Shown here: one piece after another, positions 7,579 through 16,895 of the stretch
Layout: each line of letters opens with the position of its first letter
Numbering within the stretch: the stretch's first letter is position 1
Assembly: GCA_021767645.1 (NCBI GenBank)
Contig: JAASSY010000004.1
Location: 1-35,158 of the forward strand
Length of the DNA stretch: 35,158 nt
Direction: 5' to 3'
From: Candidatus Parcubacteria bacterium
GTDB lineage: Bacteria > Patescibacteriota > Minisyncoccia > Phycocordibacterales > UBA918
Position numbers and translations under genes: made by a program
Notes under the pieces: generated by a model
The model's input: only the letters and a program-made list of their open reading frames with translations
What the model was told of the DNA's origin: nothing
Database searches by the model: none

Positions 7579-8583
7579 ATGAGTAACCAATATGATTTTG
7601 TCGCCCTTGGCGATATTGTGGTAGATGCCTTTATAGAATTAAATAAAGATCAGGCGGATGTATCACAAGATATGGACACTGGTCGCAAGACCTTACACAT
7701 GCCATTTGGCAGCAAACTGCCTTACGACGATGTGACCGTGGTCAACGCGGTGGGCAATTCTCCCAACGCCGCTGTTTCAGCTCACCGACTTGGCCTTGAG
7801 TCAGCCCTTATTACCAACCTGGGTAACGACAAACTCGGCACTGACTGTCTTGAGGCTCTGCGTGACGAGGGGGTACATACTGACTTTGTGAAAGTTCATG
7901 AAGAAAAGAAAACCAACTACCACTTCGTACTACGCTATGGTCCAGAGCGTACGATCCTCATTAACCACGAGACATACCCATACAGCCTACCTAGTTTCCC
8001 TGAACCACCACGCTATATTTACTTCTCTTCTATCGGCGAACACGGTATTGACCATCACTTTGAAGTAGCTGAGTACGTCAAAGCCAACCCAGAAACAAAA
8101 CTGGTCTTTCAACCTGGAACCTTCCAAATCAAACTCGGACCAGAAAAACTACAAGAACTCTACGAGGTAACCGAAATCTTTTTCTGTAACAAAGAAGAAG
8201 CGCAAGAAATCCTTGGTTCTGACACCCAAGACGTACCGACACTCATCCGTGAATTTAAGAAACTCGGTCCAAACATGCCAGTCATCACTGATGGCCCGCA
8301 CGGTGCCTATGCGGTCGACGAAGACGATCAAGCCTGGCACATGCCCATGTACCCTGACCCAGCTCCACCGGTAGATCGTACAGGTGCTGGGGACTCATTC
8401 TCATCCACGTTCACAACTGCAATTGCGCTGGGAAAGACACCGGCCGAAGCTCTGTCCTGGGGACCAATTAACTCAATGTCAGTGGTACAACACATTGGTG
8501 CACAAGCTGGACTACTCTCACGTGAGCAACTACTTGAGCACCTCAAGAATGCTCCAGAAGACTACGTCCCACAAAAGGTGTAA
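7579..8583 (+). CDS. PfkB-family carbohydrate/nucleoside kinase
   Basis: Start at MSNQYDFVALGDIVVDAFIEL (7579), not ORF start 7387. DRTGAGDSFSSTFTTAIALG and N-terminal NAVGNSPNAAVSAHRLGL motifs. Confidence 0.92.
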   Translation: MSNQYDFVALGDIVVDAFIELNKDQADVSQDMDTGRKTLHMPFGSKLPYDDVTVVNAVGNSPNAAVSAHRLGLESALITNLGNDKLGTDCLEALRDEGVHTDFVKVHEEKKTNYHFVLRYGPERTILINHETYPYSLPSFPEPPRYIYFSSIGEHGIDHHFEVAEYVKANPETKLVFQPGTFQIKLGPEKLQELYEVTEIFFCNKEEAQEILGSDTQDVPTLIREFKKLGPNMPVITDGPHGAYAVDEDDQAWHMPMYPDPAPPVDRTGAGDSFSSTFTTAIALGKTPAEALSWGPINSMSVVQHIGAQAGLLSREQLLEHLKNAPEDYVPQKV

Positions 8584-8603
8584 CAGTCGAGCGAGCCTAC
8601 AAC

Positions 8604-8630
8604 AAAACCACCGCTGCGGCGGTGGTTTTT
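8604..8630. terminator. Bidirectional terminator between converging PfkB kinase and pilin genes
   Basis: AAAACCACCGC-TGCG-GCGGTGGTTTT followed by T-run on plus and A-run on the other flank. Confidence 0.88.
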
Positions 8631-9250
8631 TATTCCTGCATTAAGCGACACAAAGTAGCATCATTCGGGATATCTGGATGGGTCACGGTCACTGCCTCGC
8701 CACAGTCTTGACTTGCTCCTTCCAGTACATACCAGAGACTGTAGTGAGACGCTCTATAGTTTGGTTCGTTGGGACTAATGTTCTCTAAGTGACTCGGCCC
8801 ATACGGTGCAGTACCAATACACGCACTGTAAGCTGGTCCAGAATAACTCCCTGCATCATGGCGCGGTAAGCTGCTCATATAACGTGTCAGCGCAGTATTC
8901 ACCACACCACCTCGACTGCTTTGGTACCCGCTGCCGTGCGATATGTCACCTAAACAATCAATACTAGAGTCGAGACCGTCGCCGAAACAAGTCACTAAGC
9001 AAAAATTTCGTGGTACGGTGCTCAACTGATCTTGAAATGGGGCTGGTACACTACCTTCTTCGATATAATATAAATCAATCGCTTTTTTAAACTCTTCGAC
9101 CTGAGACACTGTCTGGGTGTTACGTGCCTCTTGCCGGCTAGGAGCCGTCGACACAAACACAACTGTAGCCAAGATACCAAGTATCGCAATCACGACTAAT
9201 AGTTCGAGTAGTGTAAATCCTTGCTCTCTCACTACAGTAGCTTGCTGCAT
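8630..9250 (-). CDS. Type IV pilin / type II secretion pseudopilin-like protein
   Basis: Class III prepilin signal REQGFTLLELLVVIAILGILATVVFVS near the N-terminus; Cys-rich C-terminal part. Confidence 0.9.
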   Translation of the reverse strand: MQQATVVREQGFTLLELLVVIAILGILATVVFVSTAPSRQEARNTQTVSQVEEFKKAIDLYYIEEGSVPAPFQDQLSTVPRNFCLVTCFGDGLDSSIDCLGDISHGSGYQSSRGGVVNTALTRYMSSLPRHDAGSYSGPAYSACIGTAPYGPSHLENISPNEPNYRASHYSLWYVLEGASQDCGEAVTVTHPDIPNDATLCRLMQE

Positions 9251-9255
9251 AGTAC

Positions 9256-10263
9256 CTACGACAAAGCTGCTGTTGCTTGAGCCACAATCGAGTCGGCGTC
9301 TAGTCCGTGGTGAGTAATCAGTTCTTCGGGTGTGCCCGACTCACCAAAAGTATCATTGATACCGATTCGAACCACTCGTCGCGGCAAATGGGTACTCGTC
9401 CACTCTGCTACCGCCCCGCCTAAACCGCCGGTTACCTGGTGCTCTTCAACGGTCACAAGTACGTCGTGCGCGGCAGCCGCGGCTTGTAGCGCTACTTCAT
9501 CGAGCGGTTTAACGGTAGGCATGTGTAGCACCGATGTCGCCACCCCTTGTTCGTTTAGTTGCTTCCCGGCTGACAGTGCATTGTGTACCAGGGTACCGGT
9601 AACAATAATACCGATTGACCGCTCACTCTCCGCGTATGCGTCCATTAGCTGCTCTGCTTTACCAATAGTGAATGGCGAATCTTCTGACATGACCACCGGT
9701 GTTTTCTCGCGAGCGACCCGAATGTATACCGGCCCCTCGTACGCAGCCGCTGCTAGTACTGCTTTTTTGGCTTCAACACTATCGGCAGGAGCTATGACTA
9801 CCATATTCGGTACTGCCCGCATGATTGCCATGTCTTCGATGGCTTGATGCGTAGCTCCGTCTGGCCCTACCGATACACCCGCGTGTGCCCCAATAATCTT
9901 TACATTACTGTCGTTGTACGCGATAGTTGTACGGACTTGTTCCCAGCTCCGACCCGGAGAAAACATGGCGTAGGACGCAATGAAGGGCACTTTACCGGCT
10001 GCCGCCATTCCAGACGCGACCGATGCCATGTTTTGTTCGGCAATCCCAACCTGCACAAAACGTTCTGGAAACGCCTGTTTGAAGTGATGTGTCCTCGTGG
10101 ACTCAGTCAAGTCACCACACAGTGCTACAACTCGCTGATCTTGCTCTCCAGCCTCGAGCAACCCTGCACCATACCCGTTGCGTGAGGGAATCATTTCGAC
10201 ATTGTTCGTGAGTATTCGTTTATCTAGGTGTGAAGCAAACATACTATGTATCTGATGGTTCAA
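9256..10263 (-). CDS. Transketolase, C-terminal (pyrimidine-binding) subunit
   Basis: 335 aa; VALCGDLTESTRTHHFKQAFPERFVQVGIAEQNMASVASGMAAAGKVPFIASYAMFSPGRSWEQVR; overlaps the tktN ORF by 20 bp. Confidence 0.95.
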   Translation of the reverse strand: MNHQIHSMFASHLDKRILTNNVEMIPSRNGYGAGLLEAGEQDQRVVALCGDLTESTRTHHFKQAFPERFVQVGIAEQNMASVASGMAAAGKVPFIASYAMFSPGRSWEQVRTTIAYNDSNVKIIGAHAGVSVGPDGATHQAIEDMAIMRAVPNMVVIAPADSVEAKKAVLAAAAYEGPVYIRVAREKTPVVMSEDSPFTIGKAEQLMDAYAESERSIGIIVTGTLVHNALSAGKQLNEQGVATSVLHMPTVKPLDEVALQAAAAAHDVLVTVEEHQVTGGLGGAVAEWTSTHLPRRVVRIGINDTFGESGTPEELITHHGLDADSIVAQATAALS

Positions 10264-11137
10264 TCATTCCTCCTAAACTACGGAGCTTCTCCAGTGCTAT
10301 ATTCGCCTGCTCGCTCTTCGGCACTCGGTCTTCTGGCCCTTTGCCTGGTGGATTACCATGCCAGCGAAAATCTCGTTCAAAAACATCAACCCCCTTCGCA
10401 GCTACGGTATGCGCAATAATAATCGACGGTTGACTATAAACACTTTGCGCTTTTCCAATGGCGTCGTTCACCATCCGTATGTTGTGTCCATCAACTTCCT
10501 GCACATCAAAGTTAAATGATTCAAACTTACTACGCAGCGACTCAAGCGGCATCACGTCTTTGGTATAACCATCGATCTGAATTCCGTTACGGTCTACAAT
10601 AACGATCAGGTTATGGAGCTGCTCTTTTCCAGCCAGCATGGCCGCCTCCCACATTTGCCCCTCTTGCCATTCACCATCCCCAGTCACGCAGTAGACGAAC
10701 TTGGACGTGTACGGATTGTCCATCCGGTCAGCGATAGCCATCCCAACTGCCTGCGAAAGGCCGCTTCCTAATGGGCCAGAGCTCGTTTCAATACCCGGTA
10801 AAGCGGTACGGTGCGGATGGCCTTGGAGACGTGTCCCAAATTTACGCAACGTTGCCAACTCCTCCACCGGAAAATAACCAGCGTGTGCCATAGTGGCGTA
10901 AAGCACTGGGCAGATGTGCCCCGCTGAAAGCACCAGTCGATCACGGTCTTCCCAGTCTGGGTTATTCGGATCATGCTTTAACACATTAAAATAAAGCAAC
11001 GCAAAAATATCTGCCATATCGAGCGGGCCAGCCGTGTGTCCACTGCCGGCGGCTACTAGCATTTCAATGATGCTTTCTCGAATTTCATTAGCCTTGCGCT
11101 CAAGGTCGCGTACTTGTTCACTACTTAGATATTGCAT
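10244..11137 (-). CDS. Transketolase, N-terminal (TPP-binding) subunit
   Basis: GHTAGPLDMADIFALLYF, ETSSGPLGSGLSQAVGMA, GDGEWQEGQMWEAAMLAG; start set at MQYLSSEQ (11137). Confidence 0.95.
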   Translation of the reverse strand: MQYLSSEQVRDLERKANEIRESIIEMLVAAGSGHTAGPLDMADIFALLYFNVLKHDPNNPDWEDRDRLVLSAGHICPVLYATMAHAGYFPVEELATLRKFGTRLQGHPHRTALPGIETSSGPLGSGLSQAVGMAIADRMDNPYTSKFVYCVTGDGEWQEGQMWEAAMLAGKEQLHNLIVIVDRNGIQIDGYTKDVMPLESLRSKFESFNFDVQEVDGHNIRMVNDAIGKAQSVYSQPSIIIAHTVAAKGVDVFERDFRWHGNPPGKGPEDRVPKSEQANIALEKLRSLGGMIEPSDT

Positions 11138-11158
11138 AGCCTCAGTATAACGCACCAC

Positions 11159-11851
11159 CTACGTCACTAGAGCGTGGAGCTGTTTATAGGCTCTCGCCGG
11201 GTCGGGCGCAGCCACAATTGCCGAACCAGGCGCAAATTCATTGGCTCCAGCAGCGTAGAGCTGTGCAATAGTGGTCTCATTAACCGCCCCATCTATCGCA
11301 ATGGTCAGATCTGGAAACTGGGCGCGCAGGGAGCGAACGCGTGGTAACACTCGCTCATCAAACGGCTGGCCTTGCTTTCCAACCTCCGCAATCCCCATTA
11401 GCTGCACTTTATTGAGTGCGAATTCTTTAACAATCGTTTCAACGGCTGTCAGCGCGGTGGCGGCTGTACAAGCGACGGCCAAGTCGATATCGGAGGTCTT
11501 GGCGTAGTCGCAGACCGTAGCTACCGGCAAGTCATCATGGAGGTGCACCACAGCACTCGTAACACCAAGCGCTGGCAGTACTGCCAAGTACGGCAGCGGG
11601 TCGTTCACCATGAGATCAACTTCTAGTTGAAACAGTTTCGACCAGTCGTGTAGTGCAGCAAGCGCATGTACTGGGTCTGACTCCGTCTCTGGCCATGATG
11701 CTACTCCGGCAAATGTAGCCGCAACGACATCAACCTGAAATCGGGGTGCCACGCCGCTCAACTGCTCCAGGACAGACGCTAAAGCTGCGTACGACGGAGC
11801 TGGGTATGAGGGAATAACAGCAACTGGCAACATACTGTTACGTGATGTCAT
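11159..11851 (-). CDS. Ribulose-phosphate 3-epimerase-like TIM-barrel protein, active site divergent
   Basis: 230 aa; alignable with Rpe (FQVDVVAATF ~ HVDVMDGHF; LEVDLMVNDP ~ DVHLMIENP; IAIDGAVNETTI ~ VDGGVN), between rpiB and tkt genes. Confidence 0.75.
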   Translation of the reverse strand: MTSRNSMLPVAVIPSYPAPSYAALASVLEQLSGVAPRFQVDVVAATFAGVASWPETESDPVHALAALHDWSKLFQLEVDLMVNDPLPYLAVLPALGVTSAVVHLHDDLPVATVCDYAKTSDIDLAVACTAATALTAVETIVKEFALNKVQLMGIAEVGKQGQPFDERVLPRVRSLRAQFPDLTIAIDGAVNETTIAQLYAAGANEFAPGSAIVAAPDPARAYKQLHALVT

Positions 11852-12317
11852 CTATTTGCTCGATCCGCCGCTGATGCCGTTCTTCACCAGAGAAGTCTGT
11901 TGTTAGCCAACGCTGTACGACAGCCGGCACTTCCTCAGCACCAACAAACCGCGCACCAATCGAGAGTACGTTAGCGTCGTTATGTAAGCGTGATGCAGCG
12001 ATGATATCGAGCTCTGCACCATCAGCATCAGCCGCTGATCCAGGATTGCCGTAGTACACCGTCGCCCGCACACCAGCAAAGCGATTCGCCACCATCGCTT
12101 CACCTTGTCCCGAACCACCAAAAATAATCGCTCGTGCCTCTGGCTCACGTGCCACCGCGGCAGCTGCCTTGGCAATGTATACAGGGTAGTCGTCTGTTTC
12201 TTCGTAGCTCAGCGCACCACAATCCTCCACTTCGTAACCCAAACCGTCAACCAAATACTGCTTAAGTGCTTCTTTGTGAGCAAAACCAGCGTGATCAGTG
12301 GCAAGAAATACCTTCAT
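11838..12317 (-). CDS. rpiB: Ribose 5-phosphate isomerase B
   Basis: 159 aa; MKVFLATDHAGFAHKEALKQYL, IIFGGSGQGEAMVANRFAGVRAT; LacA/RpiB family. Confidence 0.95.
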   Translation of the reverse strand: MKVFLATDHAGFAHKEALKQYLVDGLGYEVEDCGALSYEETDDYPVYIAKAAAAVAREPEARAIIFGGSGQGEAMVANRFAGVRATVYYGNPGSAADADGAELDIIAASRLHNDANVLSIGARFVGAEEVPAVVQRWLTTDFSGEERHQRRIEQIDDIT

Positions 12318-12321
12318 AGTC

Positions 12322-13350
12322 TTATTGATTATTGAAGAAACGCGCCACCGCTGCAGTATGCTCGAGTAGTGTGTGCGTATAACTGGTTTCGTTATCGTAC
12401 CAGGCGAGTACTTTAACTAAATTCCCACCCACGACGCGTGTCATGCCAAGATCGGCAATCGACGCAAAACGAGCACCGATAATATCAGAGGACACCAGAG
12501 GTTCATCAGTGACCGCAAAAAGCTTATTCCATTGTGGTGAGGCTGCTGCAGTACTAAGGGCTTCGTTCACCGCTTCGACGGTTGTGTCTTCTTTGGCCAC
12601 AAACGTAACGTCGACGATAGAGCCGACTGGTACTGGTACCCGGATAGCAATACCATCAAATTTTTGTTCAAGATCAGTGTGCGCTTTCGTGGTCGCAACC
12701 GCAGCTCCAGTTGACGTTGGGATGATATTCTGCGCCGCCGCTCGACCTTTACGGAAGTCTTTCTTTGGCCCGTCAACCAATGACTGGGTAGATGTATAAG
12801 CGTGTACCGTGTTGAGAATTGCCTTTTCCACCCCAATTGACTCCTTGAGAATAGCGACTAGTGGGCTTGTGGCATTGGTCGTGCACGAGGCATTAGAGGA
12901 GATGTCACACTGCTCCAGCTGTCCGTCATTAACTCCCATCAATACAGTTGCCCCTTCAATACCAGCTGCTGCTGGATCATCTTTCACCGGCCCGGAAATG
13001 ATGACCCGCTTTGCGCCAGCGGTTAAGTGCGCCTTGGCTTTTTCGTAACTGGCAAATACTCCAGTCGCTTCAATCACGATATCTACCTCGTGTTCACCCC
13101 AAGGTAACGCTTCAGGATTACGTTCTTGCGAAAACGCAATGTCTTTCCCGTCGACTACCAGATTCCCGTCGCCCGTTTCTACCTGAAACTGACTTTGGCC
13201 ATACGCTGTATCATAGCGCAGTAGATACGCTAAGTTCTCTGGGTCGCCTAAATCATTGATAGCTACTATATCGAAATCAGGATGGTCGTAAGCCATCTTA
13301 AAAAACGTACGTCCAATCCGACCAAAACCATTTATCGCTACTCGCGCCAT
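12322..13350 (-). CDS. gap: Glyceraldehyde-3-phosphate dehydrogenase
   Basis: 342 aa; MARVAINGFGRIGRTFFK, SNASCTTNATSPLVAIL, ARFASIADLGMTRVVGGNLVKVLAWYDNETSYTH. Confidence 0.98.
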   Translation of the reverse strand: MARVAINGFGRIGRTFFKMAYDHPDFDIVAINDLGDPENLAYLLRYDTAYGQSQFQVETGDGNLVVDGKDIAFSQERNPEALPWGEHEVDIVIEATGVFASYEKAKAHLTAGAKRVIISGPVKDDPAAAGIEGATVLMGVNDGQLEQCDISSNASCTTNATSPLVAILKESIGVEKAILNTVHAYTSTQSLVDGPKKDFRKGRAAAQNIIPTSTGAAVATTKAHTDLEQKFDGIAIRVPVPVGSIVDVTFVAKEDTTVEAVNEALSTAAASPQWNKLFAVTDEPLVSSDIIGARFASIADLGMTRVVGGNLVKVLAWYDNETSYTHTLLEHTAAVARFFNNQ

Positions 13351-13418
13351 AACATGAATACAAACTATTTACTAAGTAGCCCTACTATAACGCGCAGTCC
13401 AGCTGGGCACAGTGCTGC

Positions 13419-15005
13419 TTATCCACCGATACTCTCCTGCTCCTCTGAGCTACGTCGCCACCACAGGAGAAACAGCGACAACACTATGATCAATAGACCG
13501 ATGAGCACCACGCCTGACTCTTGCAGCTGGGCCAGCCAACCTGGTACCGGCTGATTCACTACATACGGAACATCACTAGCCGACACCAGCTCCCCACTCA
13601 CGAGCCCAAGCACACGGTCGTCAAGTCCGTAGAGTACGAGGGTGACAGCATAGGTGCCGGGTGCAATTGCTGACAACACTGCTTCGTACGCGGTCTGCTG
13701 TCGATTCACTTGGAGTAAGTAAGTTGAGCTCCGTACACCGGCCTGCTCATCAAGTACCAAAAGCGCGCTGCCCAGTGATGAAGTGACAAGCTCGTTGTTA
13801 AGCCGCACCGTCAGCGGAGCATTCGATGAGACCTCAACTACACCCTGTCGAACTGGCACATCGACCCCACCTTGCATGAAAATCAAATCGGAAAAACGCA
13901 GGTCAATGACCTGTGACTGGTCGATTGTAGTGGTAGAAACCTCACTCGGCTCAGGCGGCAACAATACCGCTTGACTGTTATCGGCGGACTGCTGGGTTGC
14001 TGCTTGATACACCGCCCGCACACCTGCGCCAGAGGAACGATTGCCGTTCTCGTCGTAAGCAAAAATCGTGTAATACTGCACCTCGTCATAACGAAATGCT
14101 GCTTGGTCACTGAATTGACTGGCCACACCTTCATACAGCAGGTAACCGTCGTCAGGGCGCTGTGGGTAGAAAAATGGACTACGGACAACTCGTACCCGAG
14201 CAAAATCATCGACACTTGGATTACGCCACGTTAGATTGACTGCACGATCAGCGACTGCAGCGGTGAAATCTGTCGGGTTGGGCGGCGCCTCATTATCGGG
14301 CAACGCAATAGTCGTAAATGTATCAGTCAGTATTTCGTGCTGACGACCAAAACCATCAATCGCAATAATCGAGAAGGAGTACTGAGTACCAGGTTCGAGA
14401 CCAGCAATCAATGTCTGATGCTGTAACCGTGCGACTTCATTTTGCACAGCACCTAATTCATACTCCTCTGTTTTACCCCACTCTAGGATGTAGCGAGCTT
14501 GCGTCAGCGTGCGCCAGGTAAGTTCAGCCGTGTACTCGGTCGGCTCTATGTCAATCGAACGCAAACGCGGTGTTGCGTATGATGGTTGTGTAGTTGAATC
14601 CTCTTCTGGTGGCGGCTCCGGTAACGCTAGTGTCGTCGTGCTAACGGGAGCGGTTGAGGAGGACACGTTACCAGCCACATCGAATGCTCGAACGGTGTAT
14701 GCATACGTCGTGCTCGGTGACAAACTAGTGTCGTTATATGTAAGCAGTGTGGTTGTCGCAATTTGCACGCCGTCTCGAAACAACTGGTACCCGTCGACCT
14801 GATAGTCATCGGTAGCAACATCCCACGCAACATTGATTTGTGAGGTAGAAATAGCCGCTGCGGTCAAGTTTGCTGGCACAGTCGGTGGCGTTATATCAAC
14901 TCCAATCTGCTGCCTAATCGTAAAATCCGCTGTGGTTGTCGCTGCGACCGACCCCGGCAGTACAACCAGCACAAATACTCCTAGCCAAACCCAAAAACGC
15001 ATCAT
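13419..15005 (-). CDS. Secreted fibronectin type III repeat protein with C-terminal membrane anchor
   Basis: Signal peptide, TTADFTIRQQIGVDITPPTVPANLTAAAISTSQINVAWD..., about three Fn3 modules, C-terminal TM VVLIGLLIIVLSLFLLWW followed by RR. Confidence 0.85.
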   Translation of the reverse strand: MMRFWVWLGVFVLVVLPGSVAATTTADFTIRQQIGVDITPPTVPANLTAAAISTSQINVAWDVATDDYQVDGYQLFRDGVQIATTTLLTYNDTSLSPSTTYAYTVRAFDVAGNVSSSTAPVSTTTLALPEPPPEEDSTTQPSYATPRLRSIDIEPTEYTAELTWRTLTQARYILEWGKTEEYELGAVQNEVARLQHQTLIAGLEPGTQYSFSIIAIDGFGRQHEILTDTFTTIALPDNEAPPNPTDFTAAVADRAVNLTWRNPSVDDFARVRVVRSPFFYPQRPDDGYLLYEGVASQFSDQAAFRYDEVQYYTIFAYDENGNRSSGAGVRAVYQAATQQSADNSQAVLLPPEPSEVSTTTIDQSQVIDLRFSDLIFMQGGVDVPVRQGVVEVSSNAPLTVRLNNELVTSSLGSALLVLDEQAGVRSSTYLLQVNRQQTAYEAVLSAIAPGTYAVTLVLYGLDDRVLGLVSGELVSASDVPYVVNQPVPGWLAQLQESGVVLIGLLIIVLSLFLLWWRRSSEEQESIGG

Positions 15006-15772
15006 AAAGCAACGGCAGTTATAGTAGTGGTAGCAACATAACTACCTGGTTGCTGTGCTACCGAGCCACCGACGCCCACGCGAAACTGCACAGTTGTTTC
15101 CGTTCCAGCTGGATGATTAGTTGTGTCTGCTGCTGCAATCACCACATCACTCGTCGTTAAACCATCCCAGCAGGTATCCGCTGTATCAGATCCTCCACTC
15201 TGATCACAACTCGCACCATTATCGAGGTATCGTTGTGCAATATCTACCCCTTCGGGCGAGAACCCAAAGTGGGCATCGGCCGCACCAGTGGTAAAGCTGT
15301 AGTCAGGTGCAACTCCCGCGGGGACATAATCCGCAATGGTTGCCCCTCCGCCAGTCTGCATAGCTGGGTCGTTTTCGGCTCGAATCGACAGCTCGTAGCC
15401 GGCTAAATTATCGGTAGTGACCGTTACCGTCGTCGAACCATTAGCAATACCACCAGCGACACCCGGAATCGATGGTGCCATTACCACCGATGGAATAGCT
15501 GATATAGCTAAGTACGTCTCTTGCATCTGCTGGTAACCGGAACGCAGCGAGTATGAGGTACTGTCAGATTCACCAGTCGCCTGCTCCCCGACCGTTGACT
15601 CGAGCTGGTAGTTCGTAGAGGAAGATAAACCACCACCAGTATTGATGCTATCACTCTCAATCTGGTAGTTAGAACTCGTCATAACTTGCGCCCCTACGTT
15701 CGTCAGGAGAGCTAGCATGAGTGGTGCCACGATCAGTGTTTGGGCGCTGGCGAAAAGAACATTACGAGCCAT
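15002..15772 (-). CDS. Secreted beta-rich surface protein (paralog of 16896..17585)
   Basis: N-terminal signal; SNYQIESDSINTGGGLSSSTNYQLES; GGIANGSTTVTVTTDNLAGYELSI; ASCDQSG...DTCWDG. Confidence 0.8.
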   Translation of the reverse strand: MARNVLFASAQTLIVAPLMLALLTNVGAQVMTSSNYQIESDSINTGGGLSSSTNYQLESTVGEQATGESDSTSYSLRSGYQQMQETYLAISAIPSVVMAPSIPGVAGGIANGSTTVTVTTDNLAGYELSIRAENDPAMQTGGGATIADYVPAGVAPDYSFTTGAADAHFGFSPEGVDIAQRYLDNGASCDQSGGSDTADTCWDGLTTSDVVIAAADTTNHPAGTETTVQFRVGVGGSVAQQPGSYVATTTITAVAL

Positions 15773-15781
15773 ACACTGTGC

Positions 15782-16879
15782 CTATTTACGTTTTATCTCA
15801 AAGCGGGAGAGGATGAGTCTGATAAGTAGGAAGAAGACAAACAGCCCAGCCAATACACTGGCAACTAACTGCCATGGTATGACCCAGAAACTGAAGTTTT
15901 GTATCTGTACCTCATCAACATAACCTTTATTAATTTCCACCGTAGCGGTATAACGACCGAGTAAGAACTCACGATTCCACTCTACTTCGCGCGAACGCAC
16001 CGACTCCGGCATAACAAACCACGGACTCAACTCCACCGAACCAACCGGCTCACCCAACATATTCTCAATACGCATCGTACCGTACGGTGAAACGTGTACA
16101 GTACCGGTATTCTCATAATCAATCACAAACGGTATCGGACCACTGGTAAAAAAAGTTTGATCGTTAACCGTCCCAAAATTTGCTAAATTGGCCTCACGAT
16201 TAAGGTCACCTGGTGTGGTTATAAAAAACAGGGTCGCTACTCGACTCACTACCGCAGAACCGGGAATGGTCACACCATCCTGTTCGGCCGGCCGTCCTTT
16301 GGTAGTTAAGGACACGAGAATACTCCCGTATCGTCCACCTGGCTCAGCATCAGCTGGTAAGCTGACCGTCACTGGAATGCGCGCTCGTTCGCCATGAGCC
16401 AAGGTGAATTCAGGGTATGGCACCGATATGTAGTCTTTGAGTGTGTACGGCCCCACCTCATCTCCCAAAAGTTCTACGGTTGACTCAAGTCCAGCAGTTG
16501 TGTCCTCGGTAGTAAAGGAAAAGCGCTTGGCTTCACCGGTTCGGTTGGAGACCGTCATTTCAATCGTTTGGGACTCACCAGGAGCTAACTCAAGCTCTAC
16601 CTTACCTGGACCAACCACAAAGTCCCCGTACACCGTGTCGCCACCCACGAGCGGTTCACGTTTATAAGTATCACCGTAGCGATTCACATTGCTGGCTGGC
16701 ACAGCCTGTTCAGACACCGTCGTGGTTGCAGGAGTGACTACCGTACTCGTAGCTGATGGTAGAGAACTACCATCTACTAACTCAGATTGAGAAAGCACGT
16801 TCAGTGGCCAGGCCATGAACGTGCATGCAACGCCAAGGAGGAAGGCAACGACGCTATATGCGGGCGTGGTTGTATTCAT
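15782..16879 (-). CDS. Secreted/membrane-anchored protein with DUF916/WxLIP-like beta-sandwich
   Basis: VELELAPGESQTIEMTVSNRTGEAKRFSFTTED, PAGRYGS-like GGRYGSILVSLTTKG, C-terminal TM LVASVLAGLFVFFLLIRLIL followed by a basic tail. Confidence 0.7.
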   Translation of the reverse strand: MNTTTPAYSVVAFLLGVACTFMAWPLNVLSQSELVDGSSLPSATSTVVTPATTTVSEQAVPASNVNRYGDTYKREPLVGGDTVYGDFVVGPGKVELELAPGESQTIEMTVSNRTGEAKRFSFTTEDTTAGLESTVELLGDEVGPYTLKDYISVPYPEFTLAHGERARIPVTVSLPADAEPGGRYGSILVSLTTKGRPAEQDGVTIPGSAVVSRVATLFFITTPGDLNREANLANFGTVNDQTFFTSGPIPFVIDYENTGTVHVSPYGTMRIENMLGEPVGSVELSPWFVMPESVRSREVEWNREFLLGRYTATVEINKGYVDEVQIQNFSFWVIPWQLVASVLAGLFVFFLLIRLILSRFEIKRK

Positions 16880-16895
16880 ACTTGGTAAGTATAGG

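Noticed and set aside
9332-9847. 171-aa plus-strand ORF opposite transketolase C subunit (and many similar antisense ORFs, e.g. 2609-3046, 6139-6819, 25081-25677, 32116-32712)
   Set aside because: Low-complexity Ser/Thr/Ala antisense translations of confidently identified genes; expected by codon bias on the opposite strand.
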